A program made the translations under genes and the position numbers. The notes under the pieces were generated by a model. It did not search any database. It saw nothing but the letters and a program-made list of their open reading frames with translations, and had not been told where the DNA came from. Below, one piece after another: positions 22,401 to 33,428 of a stretch of 64,000 nt of DNA (within the stretch, counting starts at the first letter, position 1; every line of letters begins with the position of its first letter). Source of the DNA: Phytophthora colocasiae (lineage: Eukaryota > Oomycota > Peronosporomycetes > Peronosporales > Peronosporaceae); the NCBI GenBank assembly GCA_018806915.1, contig JAGKQI010000059.1, forward strand, positions 1,054,001 through 1,118,000. Direction: 5' to 3'.

Positions 22401-24718
22401 TCCGTCACCACTCGAAAGTCTCGTCGAAAGTCGGGATAGACCAACAACGGCTTACTCGTTAAAATTTCCTTCACTCGCTCGAACGCGTTCACCTGCGCGT
22501 CCGTCCATTCCCACTCAACATTCTTCCGCAGTAGTTTAGTCATCGGGGCCATTAGAGAACCAAAGCCCTCCACGAATCGCCGGTAGTAACCTGCTAGATG
22601 TACAAACCGCTTCACTTCGACTGCATCTCGCGGCGTAGGGAAGTTCTGCACCGCCGTAATCAATCTCTGTAGTGGCCGTACCCCTTCATTGCTCAGCTCG
22701 TGACCCAAATACTCCATGGATCTCATCGCGAAACGACACTTCTTCAGTTTCAGTGTTAAACCAGCCGTCGCCAGTCGCTCCAACACTGTCGCCAACTCCA
22801 CAATGTGTCTCTCGATTCCTCCCCGGGTGAAAACCACTATATCATCTAAGTACACCAGACACGTACTCCACGTCAATCCTCTCAGTACACTATTCATCAT
22901 TCGTTGGAAGGTCGAAGGTGCGTTCGTGAGTCCGAACGGCATTCTGATGAACCGATACAAACCCTTCTTCGTCGTAAATGCTGTTTTATCTCGATCTTCC
23001 GGAGCCACTAAAATTTGCCAATATCCCGCCTTCAAGTCCAAGGTAGTGAACAGTAGAGCTCCTCCAAGTGCTTCTAATGTTTCGTCAATGCGGGGCAAAG
23101 GATACACATCCTTCTTCGTCACCTTGTTGAGTGCTCGATAGTCGACACAAAACCGAACCTCACCATCCTTTTTCCTCACTAACACAACCGGGAAGCCCCA
23201 GGCTCCATCGCCTTCCTCGATCACTCCAGCTTTCAACATCGTTTCCACATTATCGTTGATGATCTGGTCCTCCGCTTGTGCTTGCCGTCTCCTCTTCTGC
23301 ATTATGGGTGCCGTCTCGCCCGTATTGATGTGGTGCTGTATGTTCAACGCTGTAGCTGGTGGACAGTCACTCTCATTGCTCGAAAGCCCTCGATAGACAC
23401 GCAAAAGCTTCATTACCAATTCACGTGCATCCTTCTCTTCAACTCCGATATGTATGTCCTTCTCGTTACTGAGCGGCGTCTCGCCGTCGCCCAACTCATT
23501 CATCCAGTTGTTCAGTCGTTCCGTCCGTAGCTCCTTTTTCATCTCGAGGATTGTCATGTCTTCATCCATTGGGACCCAGGTTCCAAGTTCCCGTTTGTTT
23601 GGTAGGGTAGCTGCTCGATCATTCGCGTTGACGGCAGGCACCCACGCTTTGCCATCCTTCGCTGTCGTGACCGTCGCTGCTAACAAAACTGCCCCCATAC
23701 TTCTCGTCGGAATGAACATGCCGCGTTCACCATCTTTGGCCGCTACCGATACTTCTACAGGAGTTACCGTCCGCGCTGCGATCTTCGTTCTTCCAGCAAC
23801 ACGCACTGCCGCCACTTTGCGTCCTCTATCACCATCCTGCGTCCGAAACGGGATTACCACCGACCTGCCATCGTCACTATACCGCACTTCGTTACGACTG
23901 AAGTCCATCGTTGCCTCTCGCGCCTGGAGGAAGTCGATCCCCAGTAGAAACTCGTCCGTACAACCCGCCACAATGCACGCTTCTACACGTATTTTTTCTC
24001 CAAACACACTGCCGAGTTCGAAGCTCCACACTCCGATAACATCCAGCAGGAATCCTCCGATACCTTCAACGTAGTCTACCGGTGCCGTGTCCGAAATTTT
24101 GTCACCTAGCGCCATCCAGTCCGTGCCAGCAATCGTATACCTCGCGCAACTGTCCAGCTTCACGTCTCGCTGAGTTCCCGATACCGTCACTGTGGCTGTA
24201 GGTAGTCCGTCTTCTGCGCCAATGTACTTCACCGTCTTCGTCCCATTCTGCTGTTGCTCGGCGCTTTGATTCAACTGCTGCTTCACCAGGCTTACTCGAG
24301 CTCGTTCCTTCGTTTCCCCGTTCGTCGCACCATCGTCGTCGGCTCGGGTTTGATCGCCACGTTCATTCAATCGCTTCAAGGCTTCCTCGGCGTCTCGTGC
24401 TCGTCGAACTTGGCGAATTACCGCTTCCCGTTTCCGGTCGGCCTCTTGATTCCGCGTAGCGCGCCTCTCTGCTTCTTTCTCACGGGTCCTCCTGCGCTTA
24501 GCCATTCGTCGCTTTCGTCGCCGTGCCTGTCGAGCCTTCAACAACTCGCCGGTCAACGCTGAATCATCCACGTCACTTTCGACGTCACTTGCCTTGCTAT
24601 CAGTAGTCATTGCCTCCTCCACGGTTGGTTCTTGTCCGTCGGGTATCTCCGTCGTTGTCGTTGCGCCTTCGTCGCTCATGGCACGGTCAGATCCACCATT
24701 CGTTGCTGCTGCTGCCAC
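19477..24718 (-). pseudogene. Gypsy 1 pol: protease, RT, RNase H, integrase (long open frame)
   Basis: Open for 1,748 codons; its stop lies at the LTR boundary near 19472. A coiled, Arg/Glu-rich N-arm precedes a protease with KLDSCARYTIAGTDW and EFLLGIDFLQA. RT follows, with RFCVDYRALNKVT, FTTLDLKAGYWQI and LVYLDDIVVF. RNase H has VVTDASRVGLGACL and IITDHSALKWL. A long disordered linker leads to the integrase HHCC finger (HLRAPHTYARIAAIYWW, CQEC) and the DDE residues WALDVAGP, LLTDGAPEM and VERFNRTW. A chromo-like tail is not obvious. Pol itself is intact but cut off from its upstream part by the 47-bp tandem duplication described at 24690-24783, so translation as gag-pol would fail. Confidence 0.93.
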
Positions 24719-24783
24719 ATCTTCGTTGTTGGGCGAGATCCACCATTCGTTGCTGCTGCTGCCACATCTTCGTTGTTGGTCTC
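24690..24783. repeat. 47-bp tandem duplication inside Gypsy 1 pol
   Basis: GATCCACCATTCGTTGCTGC begins at 24690 and again at 24737, and the copies run on to CTTCGTTGTTGG. The period of 47 is not a multiple of three, so the duplication changes the frame. The segment read from 25263 and the pol frame from 24718 each contain one copy and would join without it. Confidence 0.92.
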
Positions 24784-25263
24784 CGGGTCCTTCACTGCGT
24801 TCACTGGGGCGTCATCCGTCACTGCTAAGGCTGGTGTGCCGTCTGCGTTGTCCGTAGTCTTCGTCGCTGTCGGGGTACTTGCAAAGACCGTTCGTGTGGT
24901 GCTGATGGTCGCTTCCCGAGTCGCTACCGCTACTACGCCTTCCCCAGTTTGACGTCGGGTCTCCGCACTAACGTCTGCTTGCTGCTTGCGTCCCGCTTCG
25001 TACCTCCGCTCGGTCTGTTCCCTCTGTGTCCGAGTGTACTTCGTCGTAGCCATCGCCGGTCTCAATGTAGCCGCGTACTTCTCAGCCTGCAGTCGGTTGA
25101 ATAGCATCTCATCGTCCTTCATAATCTGTTGCCACTCGACAATGTCATCGCTTGTCAACACCTTCTCGTCCTGCACCGCAGTCACGTCGTCCTCACTCCG
25201 CACCGTATTGCAGTTCACGCCAATTTCCATCGCTTCACTCTTCTTAAGGGGTCCGTTCATCAC
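24736..25263 (-). pseudogene. Gypsy 1 gag-pol linker segment
   Basis: Open frame encoding a charged segment (SDDIVEWQQIMKDDEMLF..., RPAMATTKYTRTQREQTE...). It has no recognisable domain and lies between the gag zinc knuckles and pol. It ends in the 47-bp duplication. Its frame differs from gag upstream; whether that step is a programmed shift or a lesion is unknown. Confidence 0.6.
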
Positions 25264-25283
25264 TGTCGAACGCCGTATCCCCG

Positions 25284-27660
25284 CTACGTCGTTCGCTGCT
25301 CGTTTTCCGACTTGGTCAGAGGCTTCGCTCCGCGCGTGCGCATGTACTCGTCGTTCCGTGCCTTGGCCTCACTGTCGGTGCACATCCTCGCAAAATGACC
25401 CACTCGGTTGCACGCAAAGCACCGGGGTTCGTTCGGACACTGCATTGACCAATGGCCCTTACCACCGCATCGCCGACACTCTCTGCCGTTACTGGCTCCG
25501 CTGTTCTCTCGGCGCGTTTCGTCCTGTCGACTGTCGCTCGTACCAGCCTGCTTCACTGCTGCTTTCGTCTTTGCTGGCTTGGGTGGGGTATCTGACTCTC
25601 CGCCACTTGGTTCCGTTGCTTGGGTTTTCGCCTTCTTCGCAGGTGGCTTGGTTTCACTTGCACTGCTCTTCCGTGCACGTGGCTTACCCGCCGGTTTCGG
25701 TTCCCAAAATCGTCCGTTCCATCGCCTACCCGGTATCTTTTGAATCATGCCCGTGAGCCGATTGTACACGCCCTGAGGATTGGTGAACAACGCCAGTTGC
25801 TCCGCTGCATCAGTCGCCGCTCGTCCTCCAGTCTCCGTTGCCGCGCCTGATACTTCTCCGGGAACACTCACTCCACCGACACCTGGGATCATCACCGTCG
25901 TACCGCTGGGTCCATTCACTTGTACCAGATGCGTCGCATGCGCAGCTGGGAACGTCTGCCCAATGTTATGCATTCCTCGCGCCACATTTTCCAACGGGTC
26001 GCTCAACTGGGTCGCCTTCTTCACTGCCTTCTCCAGCGTCTTCGGAACTGGTGGCTGCTTGACCAGCTGTCTCGTCGTTCGGTCCAAGTTTCTATAGAAT
26101 TGGGCGAGGAAAACTCTCTCTTCCACTGGATTTCTGTCGGCTGCCTCTCGCAATCCAGCGGCATAGTCGGCGTACGACTCGCCGGCTATCATCATTCGCG
26201 TGTTCACTCATCCTCCAAGTTCTGCGGTGGTGCGTACCGCTGCAACAGGCCTCTCTTCAAATGCGTCCAAGTGCGTTCTCGCGCTGGCGTCCGTCGATCT
26301 CGGTTGACCCACCATCGTGCCGCGTTCTCAGCTAACTTGTTGCCCAAGATGAAGTACAAGGCCTTATCGGACCAGTCACCACGTCCAGATTCCCGTGCTC
26401 CTTCAAGCGCAAAGTCAATTCGGTCGATCCAGGTCGATACCGAGATTCCTGACTCTGGCGTGAACACCGAAAGCTCCAAGTCCTTAATACTCCGCTGCGT
26501 AGCTCGCCGTCGCCGTTCTTCCCGTTCGCGTTGCTCAGGTCGCTCATGCCGTTCTCGTTGCTCGTGCCGGTCGCGTCGCCCTCGTCGGTCGCGTCGCTCT
26601 CGTTGCTCGCGCCGTTCGCGTCTTTGACGATCGTGCCGTTCCTCGCGCCGTCCATAGTCTCTTCACGCACTTCGAGACCTGCTTCGATCACTCTCGTCGC
26701 TGGAACTTCCGTTACTCGTCTCGGAGCTACTGCCGCCGCTGCTACCGTCGTCGCTAGGCGGTCCACCGTGTCCCTGCTCAGAGTCGTCGGAGCTGTCATC
26801 GTCGGAAGGATCACCATCCTGGTGTACTCGTCGTCGTACGGGGTGCCGGTCGTGACTCCTGCGTCGTTCTCCATACCGCCGTGCTTCGCTTCCGTATCGG
26901 CGTCCGTGTCGTGCTTGTTCGTTTCCGTGTCGTCGTCCACGGTCTCGCTGTCCGTCGTCGTCATTGCGCCGGTGTACTGCTCGTCCTGCTTCTCGTTCGT
27001 GCTCGCGGTGCTGTGGTGCCCGTCGTCCACTGTCGCTGTTCTCGTCCTGGTAGCGTGGCCGAGCATCGCGTCCGTACTCATCCCGTTCGTCATCGTCGCG
27101 AGGTAATTCCTCCACCACACGTCGCTCGTCGGTTTCCAGTTGCGGCATTCTTGCTTCAGGCGTACGCTCCCGTTGTAGTGTGCACACCCGATCGTACATC
27201 TTCCGTAGGGCCTCTCCCAACTCCTGAAGGTCCATTCCGTCTGCGTCGCCGATATCGCCCGATTCTCGTTCGGCTGGAACGGCTCCTCGTCCCCGTGGTA
27301 CCTTTTCTTTGGCTTGTTCCTCTGGTCGCGCTGGTGTAAGCCGTTCTTCTTCTTCGCGAAGCGCCGCTGGGTCTTCAACTCGCTGCCGATCATCGTTAAC
27401 CGTCGCTGCTTCATTAGTGCCAGCCACCGTCGGACTATTTGCCGTTGTGAGGGAAGGTGTTGGTAACGCCTTCTCCTCATCGTCGTTCGATTCGTGATTG
27501 TCTTCGCTCGCATCGTTGTCCTCGGTCTTCTTCTCGGCGCTACGTAGGACTCGAGAACTCCGTGCTCTCGAAGCTCTTTTCTCTTTCGGCGCCGTCAGTG
27601 CCGTTCTCGTACTTGTCATTTGTCTCGTCATTCTTCGAAGTTGCCCCTGTATGACCACCA
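25284..27660 (-). pseudogene. Gypsy 1 gag with two zinc knuckles, interrupted
   Basis: The reading starts at or just inside the 5' LTR (27700 or the ATG spanning the LTR end). It gives an acidic/basic Arg-Ser-Asp rich arm to a TGA at 26665-26663, probably CGA to TGA since the same frame continues. The capsid follows (STWIDRIDFALEGA, ALYFILGNKL, RGLLQRYAPP), with a frameshift near 26205. The rest (IAGESYADYAAGLREAADR) leads to two CCHC knuckles, CRRCGGKGHWSMQC and CFACNRVGHFARMC, near 25400-25490. Confidence 0.85.
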
Positions 27661-28505
27661 TGTAGCGCGCGTCTATTATCTTGCCCGGCGCGTTGAGCAA
27701 GTCGTATTACTCTGGCTTCTGCGTCCCGTCCACTTCGGATATACTCAACACTTGCTGGCCGACAGCAACCACTTGTTGCTGCGCCGGACTCGTGGCTTCT
27801 TGCCGCGGTCCTATTTATTGAATAGACACTACTCTTAATGCCTACTCCTCGTTCGTTTCGTTCGTCTGCCTCGGTCACTACCAAGTCCTCGTCCGTCAGC
27901 TCCTCGCAGTTCGTCCCAAGCCCGCCGACACCGTTGAGACCCTCCAGGTGACGTGAAGTCGCTTACACAGCACTCGGAGTACTCACCGAAGCACTTCCAG
28001 TCGCCGCCGCCTTCCAAGTTGTCACCCAGTCCCGTTCGCTGCCCGCCCAGTTCTCACCGCTCGTCACCGCCGTCTGAAGCCTTGTGCTTCTCTTCGGTTG
28101 CGCTCTGCTTGCTCTCAAGCAGACTGCAAATTTCGTAGTGAGCTCTCCAGCTCCCGTTTCAAAGTGAGCCTTTCAGCCCTTCGTTCATCGGCCGGTCCTC
28201 GTACTTCAAGGTCTCCGGTATCCATTCTCACTGTATCCATCAGCTCGCAGCTGGCTCGACCCCTCATCGTACCACTGCTCCGCCACCTCGTCGTGCACTT
28301 CCGTGCTCCCGTACACGTACTCGTAGAAGGCGGCCACACTCATTGGCCTGCGCCCCTGTCGTTCGCCATTCCCGAGACCGCCAGCACTTCTCCCACTCGT
28401 GCTGCAGCTCTTCCAGTCCATCGTGTCCAACTCACGGACGTCCATCAAGCGTCCACATCGCCCGTCTGTCGGTATCGCGTCCGTCGATCGTGACATCCTG
28501 TTACA
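27661..28505 (-). repeat. 5' LTR of Gypsy element 1
   Basis: 845 bp, with three visible differences from the 3' LTR, in the GCGCCAGACT/GCGCCGGACT, CATTCCTGAG/CATTCCCGAG and CGGACGCCC/CGGACGTCC contexts. Confidence 0.95.
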
Positions 28506-28983
28506 ACGGATTGTGGTGTCCGCGGTTCGGAAATAGGTGCTTGGTATAGTATCTCTTGGCTATCGGCGACGTAAACGTCACAAACGAATTCACATCTTGA
28601 TCAATAATACCGGCTGTCTTCAGTCGCTCAAAGCAGATTTTATCTTCACCTTGCATCGGTGGAGGCATCGAATCATGCAACAAGCACTTGGTCAAGAATG
28701 ACTGAAGCTTGGTGCTGATAGGTACTGGATCTTTCTTCACATACAACCGGCCTATTTCCAGGGCCATTATGTCCGACAAGCAAAATGACAGCACTTCGTT
28801 GGGTTGCGGATATGTCTTCTCAAAGATCTCCGAGAGAAAGTCGATGCAAATGCGCAAAGCACCGATGTACCCACCGCACATGCAAATAATCATTTGTTTC
28901 ACCGCTCGAGACCTCAGCTTCGAGGGTAGTCCAATCTCTGAATGGCCCAAAACGCTTCGTGCTTCATCATCACTAAGTGTAAG
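28506..28983 (-). pseudogene. CRN-B1 5'-most fragment, truncated at the inversion junction
   Basis: Encodes the middle of CRN-B (from TLSDDEARS through LGHSEIGLPSKLRSRAVKQM and MPPPMQGEDKICFERL). It is joined at 28505 to the Gypsy LTR. Its upstream part, including the CRN N-terminus and P-loop, is absent because the sequence inverts at 28981-28983. Confidence 0.9.
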
Positions 28984-29176
28984 GAATCACCAAGCATACG
29001 CTTAGAGCGTCCGATTACGCCGTCATCGATTTCCGATGCAACAAGAGCGGGAAGGTCACGAACGTCCTGCGCAAAGACAAAAGAGTCTCCGTGTTTTTTC
29101 GGCAGGGTGATTACTCGTCATGTAAGTGCATCTTTGGATTCAACAAGGAAGTGGTAACGATCCATTTGGAGAACTA
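28984..29176 (+). pseudogene. CRN-B C-terminal remnant on the opposite strand (CRN-B1')
   Basis: Reads on the plus strand from the GITKH region to the stop after VVTIHLEN, matching 41711-41938. About 35 bp are deleted relative to CRN-B2, between CAAGCATA and CGCTTAGAG. It is the start of the right arm. Confidence 0.9.
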
Positions 29177-29597
29177 AGTGCCTTTGCAGCACGAAATGAT
29201 CGTTTCATCTGTCATTTCTATTATTTTACTTGCCAACACGTCAAACTAGGACATCCTGCTAACGAAACAGGATCAACCATGCTACCGCAGTAATAACGGA
29301 AAACTCCAACATCAATAATTGACAAAGTTTAGTTCTAAGAAGATTTTATTTAACCTCTTGAACGCGAGCGCCTGGACCGTACATGTTACCAAAAAATTCT
29401 TAACGTGGACCGTACACGTTAAGAATTTTTTAACTAAAAGTTTGTATTGTGACATACAAAGTCCAAATCAACAAGGGGTAGGTAGCTTAACCTTTCCCTC
29501 CCTCGAAGATCTCAAGGTGGACATAAACACATTCGCGTACATAGATATTTGTGTAAGAATCGGGCCATACTCGTGTACTGCACATGAGATATCTGCC

Positions 29598-29645
29598 GCC
29601 ACTCATTTTTCTCTCCCACTTTCAGAATCACCAGCCTAAGCGAAG
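29598..29645 (+). promoter_or_regulatory. Initiator-like leader of the piggyBac gene
   Basis: ACTCATTTTTCTCTCCCACT followed by TTCAGAATCACCAGCC lies just before the ATG at 29646. The first part resembles the oomycete initiator plus flanking region. The second part is close to the CRN-A and CRN-B leaders (TTCAGAATCCACAGC and TTCAAAATCTACAGC). Confidence 0.55.
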
Positions 29646-32600
29646 ATGGCGTTTCAAGCACGATGGCGGAACTGCAAGCTTAGGTGGTCATCCAACAAAC
29701 CCAGCGGACTCTCAAACGACTACACGTACCTAAAGCCAGGCAAGAAGAAGAAGGGAGGCGTTTGCGGGAAAGACTTCTTCGTGGGTGAGGAGGCGCTCAT
29801 GCAGTATCTCGACCAAATTGACCTGGGCAAGTATTATATTGGTCATGCAACACTGGAAGCGTACTAACTTTGCGATTGTACTTCAGCCAAGCTTCGTGCT
29901 GAGCAACAACATGCTGTGGTGGCGCCAGAGAGCAGCAGCTCGCCAATGAGGACGCATGCTGGAGACCGTACGATGCTCTTATCTTGTACGATACCAGATA
30001 GTGTGGGCTCTTATCTTGTATTGATCTCATATCGTGTCTAGGTCTATACAAGGAACCTTCCAATGACTTGGAGACAGCTCGACCGGTCACGTCACCTCCT
30101 ACCTGTACAAGTGTTACCATTGTACAAGGTGTATCTCCTCACGACTCGTCACACAACGTTGAAGAGCTAAGCGAAGATGAGACTCTCGAATATGACAACG
30201 CCAGTGGTATTAACTGGAAGGTTGGGGTTCTCTGTTTTGGTTAGTACTGACAAGGTGCACCTGTTGGTTATGCAGGTATGTCATCTACTCAGGCGAGACG
30301 AAACCTGGATACTGAGTTCATAACCACGGACTGTGCATCGGTTGAAGACGACTGCCGCCGCTCTAGTGACGACGTGGTAACGCTTGATGAAGAAACGAAA
30401 GAAGGCCCACCGGTAACATGTCCCGGTAAGTCGAACCTGTATGTACATGATACCGGCACATGCTAACTTGTATGGTCTCATATTATCCTGGTGTTGGTAG
30501 TGTTTGATCAACCGGGTTACGCCATACTAGACTCTGATGGTGAGAATGACGAAGGAGCTAGCTGGGATAGTGACGGGCTTACCGGAGCAGGAGAGACTTA
30601 TCTGGGTCTTGACGACGATGCATCTCCCCTGCCTGAACTGCTTTTTGAAAAAGACCTGATTGAAGCTGTGGGTGGCGTGGGTCAGATATCGGCCGGGACA
30701 GTACCACGCGACTTACTGAACGAGATGGCGAGAACCCGGTGGTCACCAGTTGCCAAACAACTTCCGTATGACTATCTCATGGAGCCCTACGAGCCACGAC
30801 CTCCAAATGCGATGCAAGACGACTATCCAAGGCTATATGACAGTGAATATGGACCAACTAAGAAGGCCTTGACAGCAGCGTTTACAGCATCAGGCGCGTT
30901 CTTTTATTTCATGCAACCCACTCTCTGGGAGGATATAGCTGAGAAGAGCAAGTACTACTTCATGGAGAAGATGGATGAACGGGTGGAAGGGCAGTACAAC
31001 AAGCAAGTTTCGCGTGAGAAGAAGCATCCCAATTACAAGCGGAAAGAGCGAGAGCAGATCAAGACCGAGCTTGAGAAGACTCCGGGTATATCTGCACGGG
31101 AGCTGTGCCTATTTGTGGGGCTGTTGATCGCTCGTACGATAGCTCCAAACAAAGAGAAACTCGAGCATCATTGGAAGACAGTTGACGAGGGTGGCATACC
31201 GCGAGGGTGCTTTGGGCAGTTCATGACCCGAGACAGATTCATGCATCTTTCAAGAAACCTACACTTCAGCAGCAACTCTGACAAGCGCGCTCACAAAGAC
31301 AGAGCCTGGAAACTTCGGCCTGTCATCGATTCATTGCAGTCGCGGTTCACGAGTGGCTACATACCACCACCAACAATGGCATTTGACGAAGCCATGCTGC
31401 CGTCACAATCGAGCTTCAACCGTATGCGTGTGTTCATGAAAGACAAGCCTCACAAATGGGGGACCAAACTCTTCATGTTGTGCTGCTCGACTACAGCATA
31501 CTGCATCCGGTAAGTTAGTGCCCTGTCGGAGCACTATTTTTTTTTGGACGCTAAGTTGTCTTATCATGGACCAGACATTATAACTTTTTGTAAACGTGTA
31601 TCTTACAGATTCGAGGTGTACTGTGGAAAACAAGAGCAGCCACTTGATGGGGGAGTCTTGACAGACTACGGCTGCGGACCCGCGGCGGTAGTTCGCAATC
31701 TGAAGGCTGTGTTTGGACCCAAGGGGCCGGGTACCGGAGCAATGCGCGTCATAGTTACTGATCGCTTTTACACCTCTGTGCCGCTGGCAATGCAGCTGCT
31801 GACGATGGGGTTCTACTCGATCGGAACGGTGCAAACAGATCGACTCGGATTGCCAGAGTCCATCGTCGGTAGGAAGGAAAAAGGGAAGAAGAAGAAGAAG
31901 GCACCCAGAAACCGCCCTCCGAACATCGAGCGAGGAACATTCGAGGTGACGGAGCACACACAGGTGCCAGGATTTCGTGCGCTACGCTGGTGGGACAACA
32001 AAGCGGTGTATATGCTTGCATCGGGGGGCAGCGTTGAGCTAGACCGGGTTGTACGTCGAGATAAGCTGTCGGGATTGCAAGCAGAGGTCCCGTGCCCTCG
32101 GGTTCTGAAAGACTACCAGACACTCATGGGGGGCGTCGACGTGCATGACCAGCTCCGTTTGCAAAGGCAAGTGCTCTTATGCTGGATATACACCTTACCA
32201 AGCACGCTAATCGTGTATGTACATGTTTTGACAGATACTCGCTGCAACTCGCTATCAAATACAAAAAGTACTACAAGTCACTGTTTCTCGGCTTAGTTGA
32301 TCTTGCCGTAGTGAACGCCTACATCGTACATAACGCTCGCCGAGCTGCCGATGGGCTGCGCAAACTCAGTCATGTCAAGTTTCTCGCCAACGCTGCACCT
32401 GAGCTCTGTCAGCTGCGCGAAGAAGACTGGGAAGGGCTTCGCAGTACTGAGAACGCTGTTGCTACGCCGTCTAAATCTCCCACAAGGCAAAGATCGTCTC
32501 GGCACATACCTCTTCAGAATGACGAATGGCGGCCTGGAAACAATCAAGCTGGTAGGAAGCGGCGCACACGCGCGTGCAAGGTGTGCTCCCTGCTGAAAGG

Positions 32601-32928
32601 CACCGACGACGCGCGCGGGGGGGACTCTTCTGTCTACTGCAGCGACTGTAAACTCACGACAACGTCCAAGAAGGTGAAGGCCTGGCGAGTATTTCTGTGT
32701 GATAAGGTTCGTCACAGACACAATGGCGCAGCGATGTCCTGCTTCGAAATTTGGCACAAGGCGTGGAGGAATGGAACGCTCCTGCCATCTAAGGCGCAGA
32801 AGCGCAACATCCGAGCGCGCGTGCCTGCACGGTCAGAAGAGGAGGGGGCTCAGGAGGACAGCGGATCAGGTGAGAAATCAACGACAGGTGTCTTGAAGCG
32901 AGCACGCACGGCCGAGACAAGGCGGTGA
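29646..32928 (+). CDS. piggyBac transposase, multi-exon
   Basis: The first exon starts MAFQARWRNC and runs to about 29826. A GC-AG intron with a TACTAAC branch-like motif near 29869 likely ends at 29887. The structure between 29888 and 30425 is uncertain. The main body is clear. Exons run 30501-31509, 31609-32166 and 32235-32928, separated by a GT-AG intron (31510-31608) and a GC-AG intron (32167-32234); another intron is 30426-30500. The catalytic Asp triad is present: MAFDEAM, VIVTDRFYTS and MGGVDVHDQ. RYSLQLAIKYKKYYKSLF is typical piggyBac. The C-terminus has a Cys-rich finger (CKVCSLLKG, YCSDCK). The core looks functional. The N-terminal exon phases did not all reconcile, so either I have missed a junction or there is a lesion there. 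Confidence 0.85.
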
Positions 32929-33300
32929 GCATTTGTTGTATTGATTTCAGTAAAGCTGACTATAGCAATCTTATTGATAGCAACATCTGTCTTTGAGAAG
33001 CACGGCTTTGGCCATCGTTTGCCTGACTTTGCAATTCTTCGTCTATTTTTTGGCGCAGTCATGTGTTGACTTTACCTCAAAACATACACTTTCCAGTATA
33101 TCGCTTTGATCTACCATCTTGATATCATGGAGATACATGATTAGCGCGGGGACTCCTATCTAGGATTAGGTTTCGGTCACGTCTATCCAACATACAAGAT
33201 ATCAAAAATACCTACTATTTGTATTGTAACCCTTCCCCGGACATACACCTTTGGTTTGACCGATGGGGGCGCTGAAAGGGCCTCGCGTTCAAGGGGTTAA

Positions 33301-33428
33301 AACGACTCGAAGTACATGAAGATAGATGGGTCGAGACAATAGAAGAACAACATCGCTACCTTCGTTCAACATTCCAGGTTTTCTCTTCGGTTCTTTCTCC
33401 ATTTCAGAATCCACAGCGTAGAGCTAAC
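33301..33428 (+). promoter_or_regulatory. CRN-A2 promoter and leader
   Basis: Direct continuation of the shared CRN intergenic sequence after the piggyBac TTAA. Contains the conserved CTTTCTCCATTTCAGAATCC leader 16 bp before the ATG at 33429. The insertion separates it from upstream sequence by 3.9 kb. Confidence 0.6.

Larger units (their letters stand above)
18632..28505 (-). mobile_element. Ty3/Gypsy LTR retrotransposon inserted in CRN-B1
   Basis: Two 845-bp LTRs (18632-19476 and 27661-28505) with TGTA...TACA ends. I count three mismatches between them. The target duplication ACGG is at 18628-18631 and 28506-28509. CRN-B2 has the uninterrupted ATGACGGATTGTG in reverse. The element reads on the minus strand. 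The primer-binding site TGGTGGTCATACAGGGG follows the 5' LTR at 27660 downward, and a purine tract ATGGGGAAGGCG precedes the 3' LTR. It is unusually long (9.9 kb) because of large LTRs and extended low-complexity arms in gag and pol. Confidence 0.95.
29354..33296 (+). mobile_element. piggyBac DNA transposon with TTAA duplication
   Basis: Flanked by TTAA at 29350-29353 and 33297-33300. The left terminus is CCTCTTGAACGCGAGCGCC. The right terminus in reverse is CCCCTTGAACGCGAGGCCC, giving 14-15 bp terminal repeats. The empty site is kept at 12456-12459. Length is 3,943 bp. Encodes one spliced transposase. Confidence 0.97.

Noticed and set aside
26531..27339. Plus-strand frames opposite the Gypsy gag
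   Set aside because: Low-complexity Val/Ser/Arg readings antisense to an Arg/Asp-rich gag arm.
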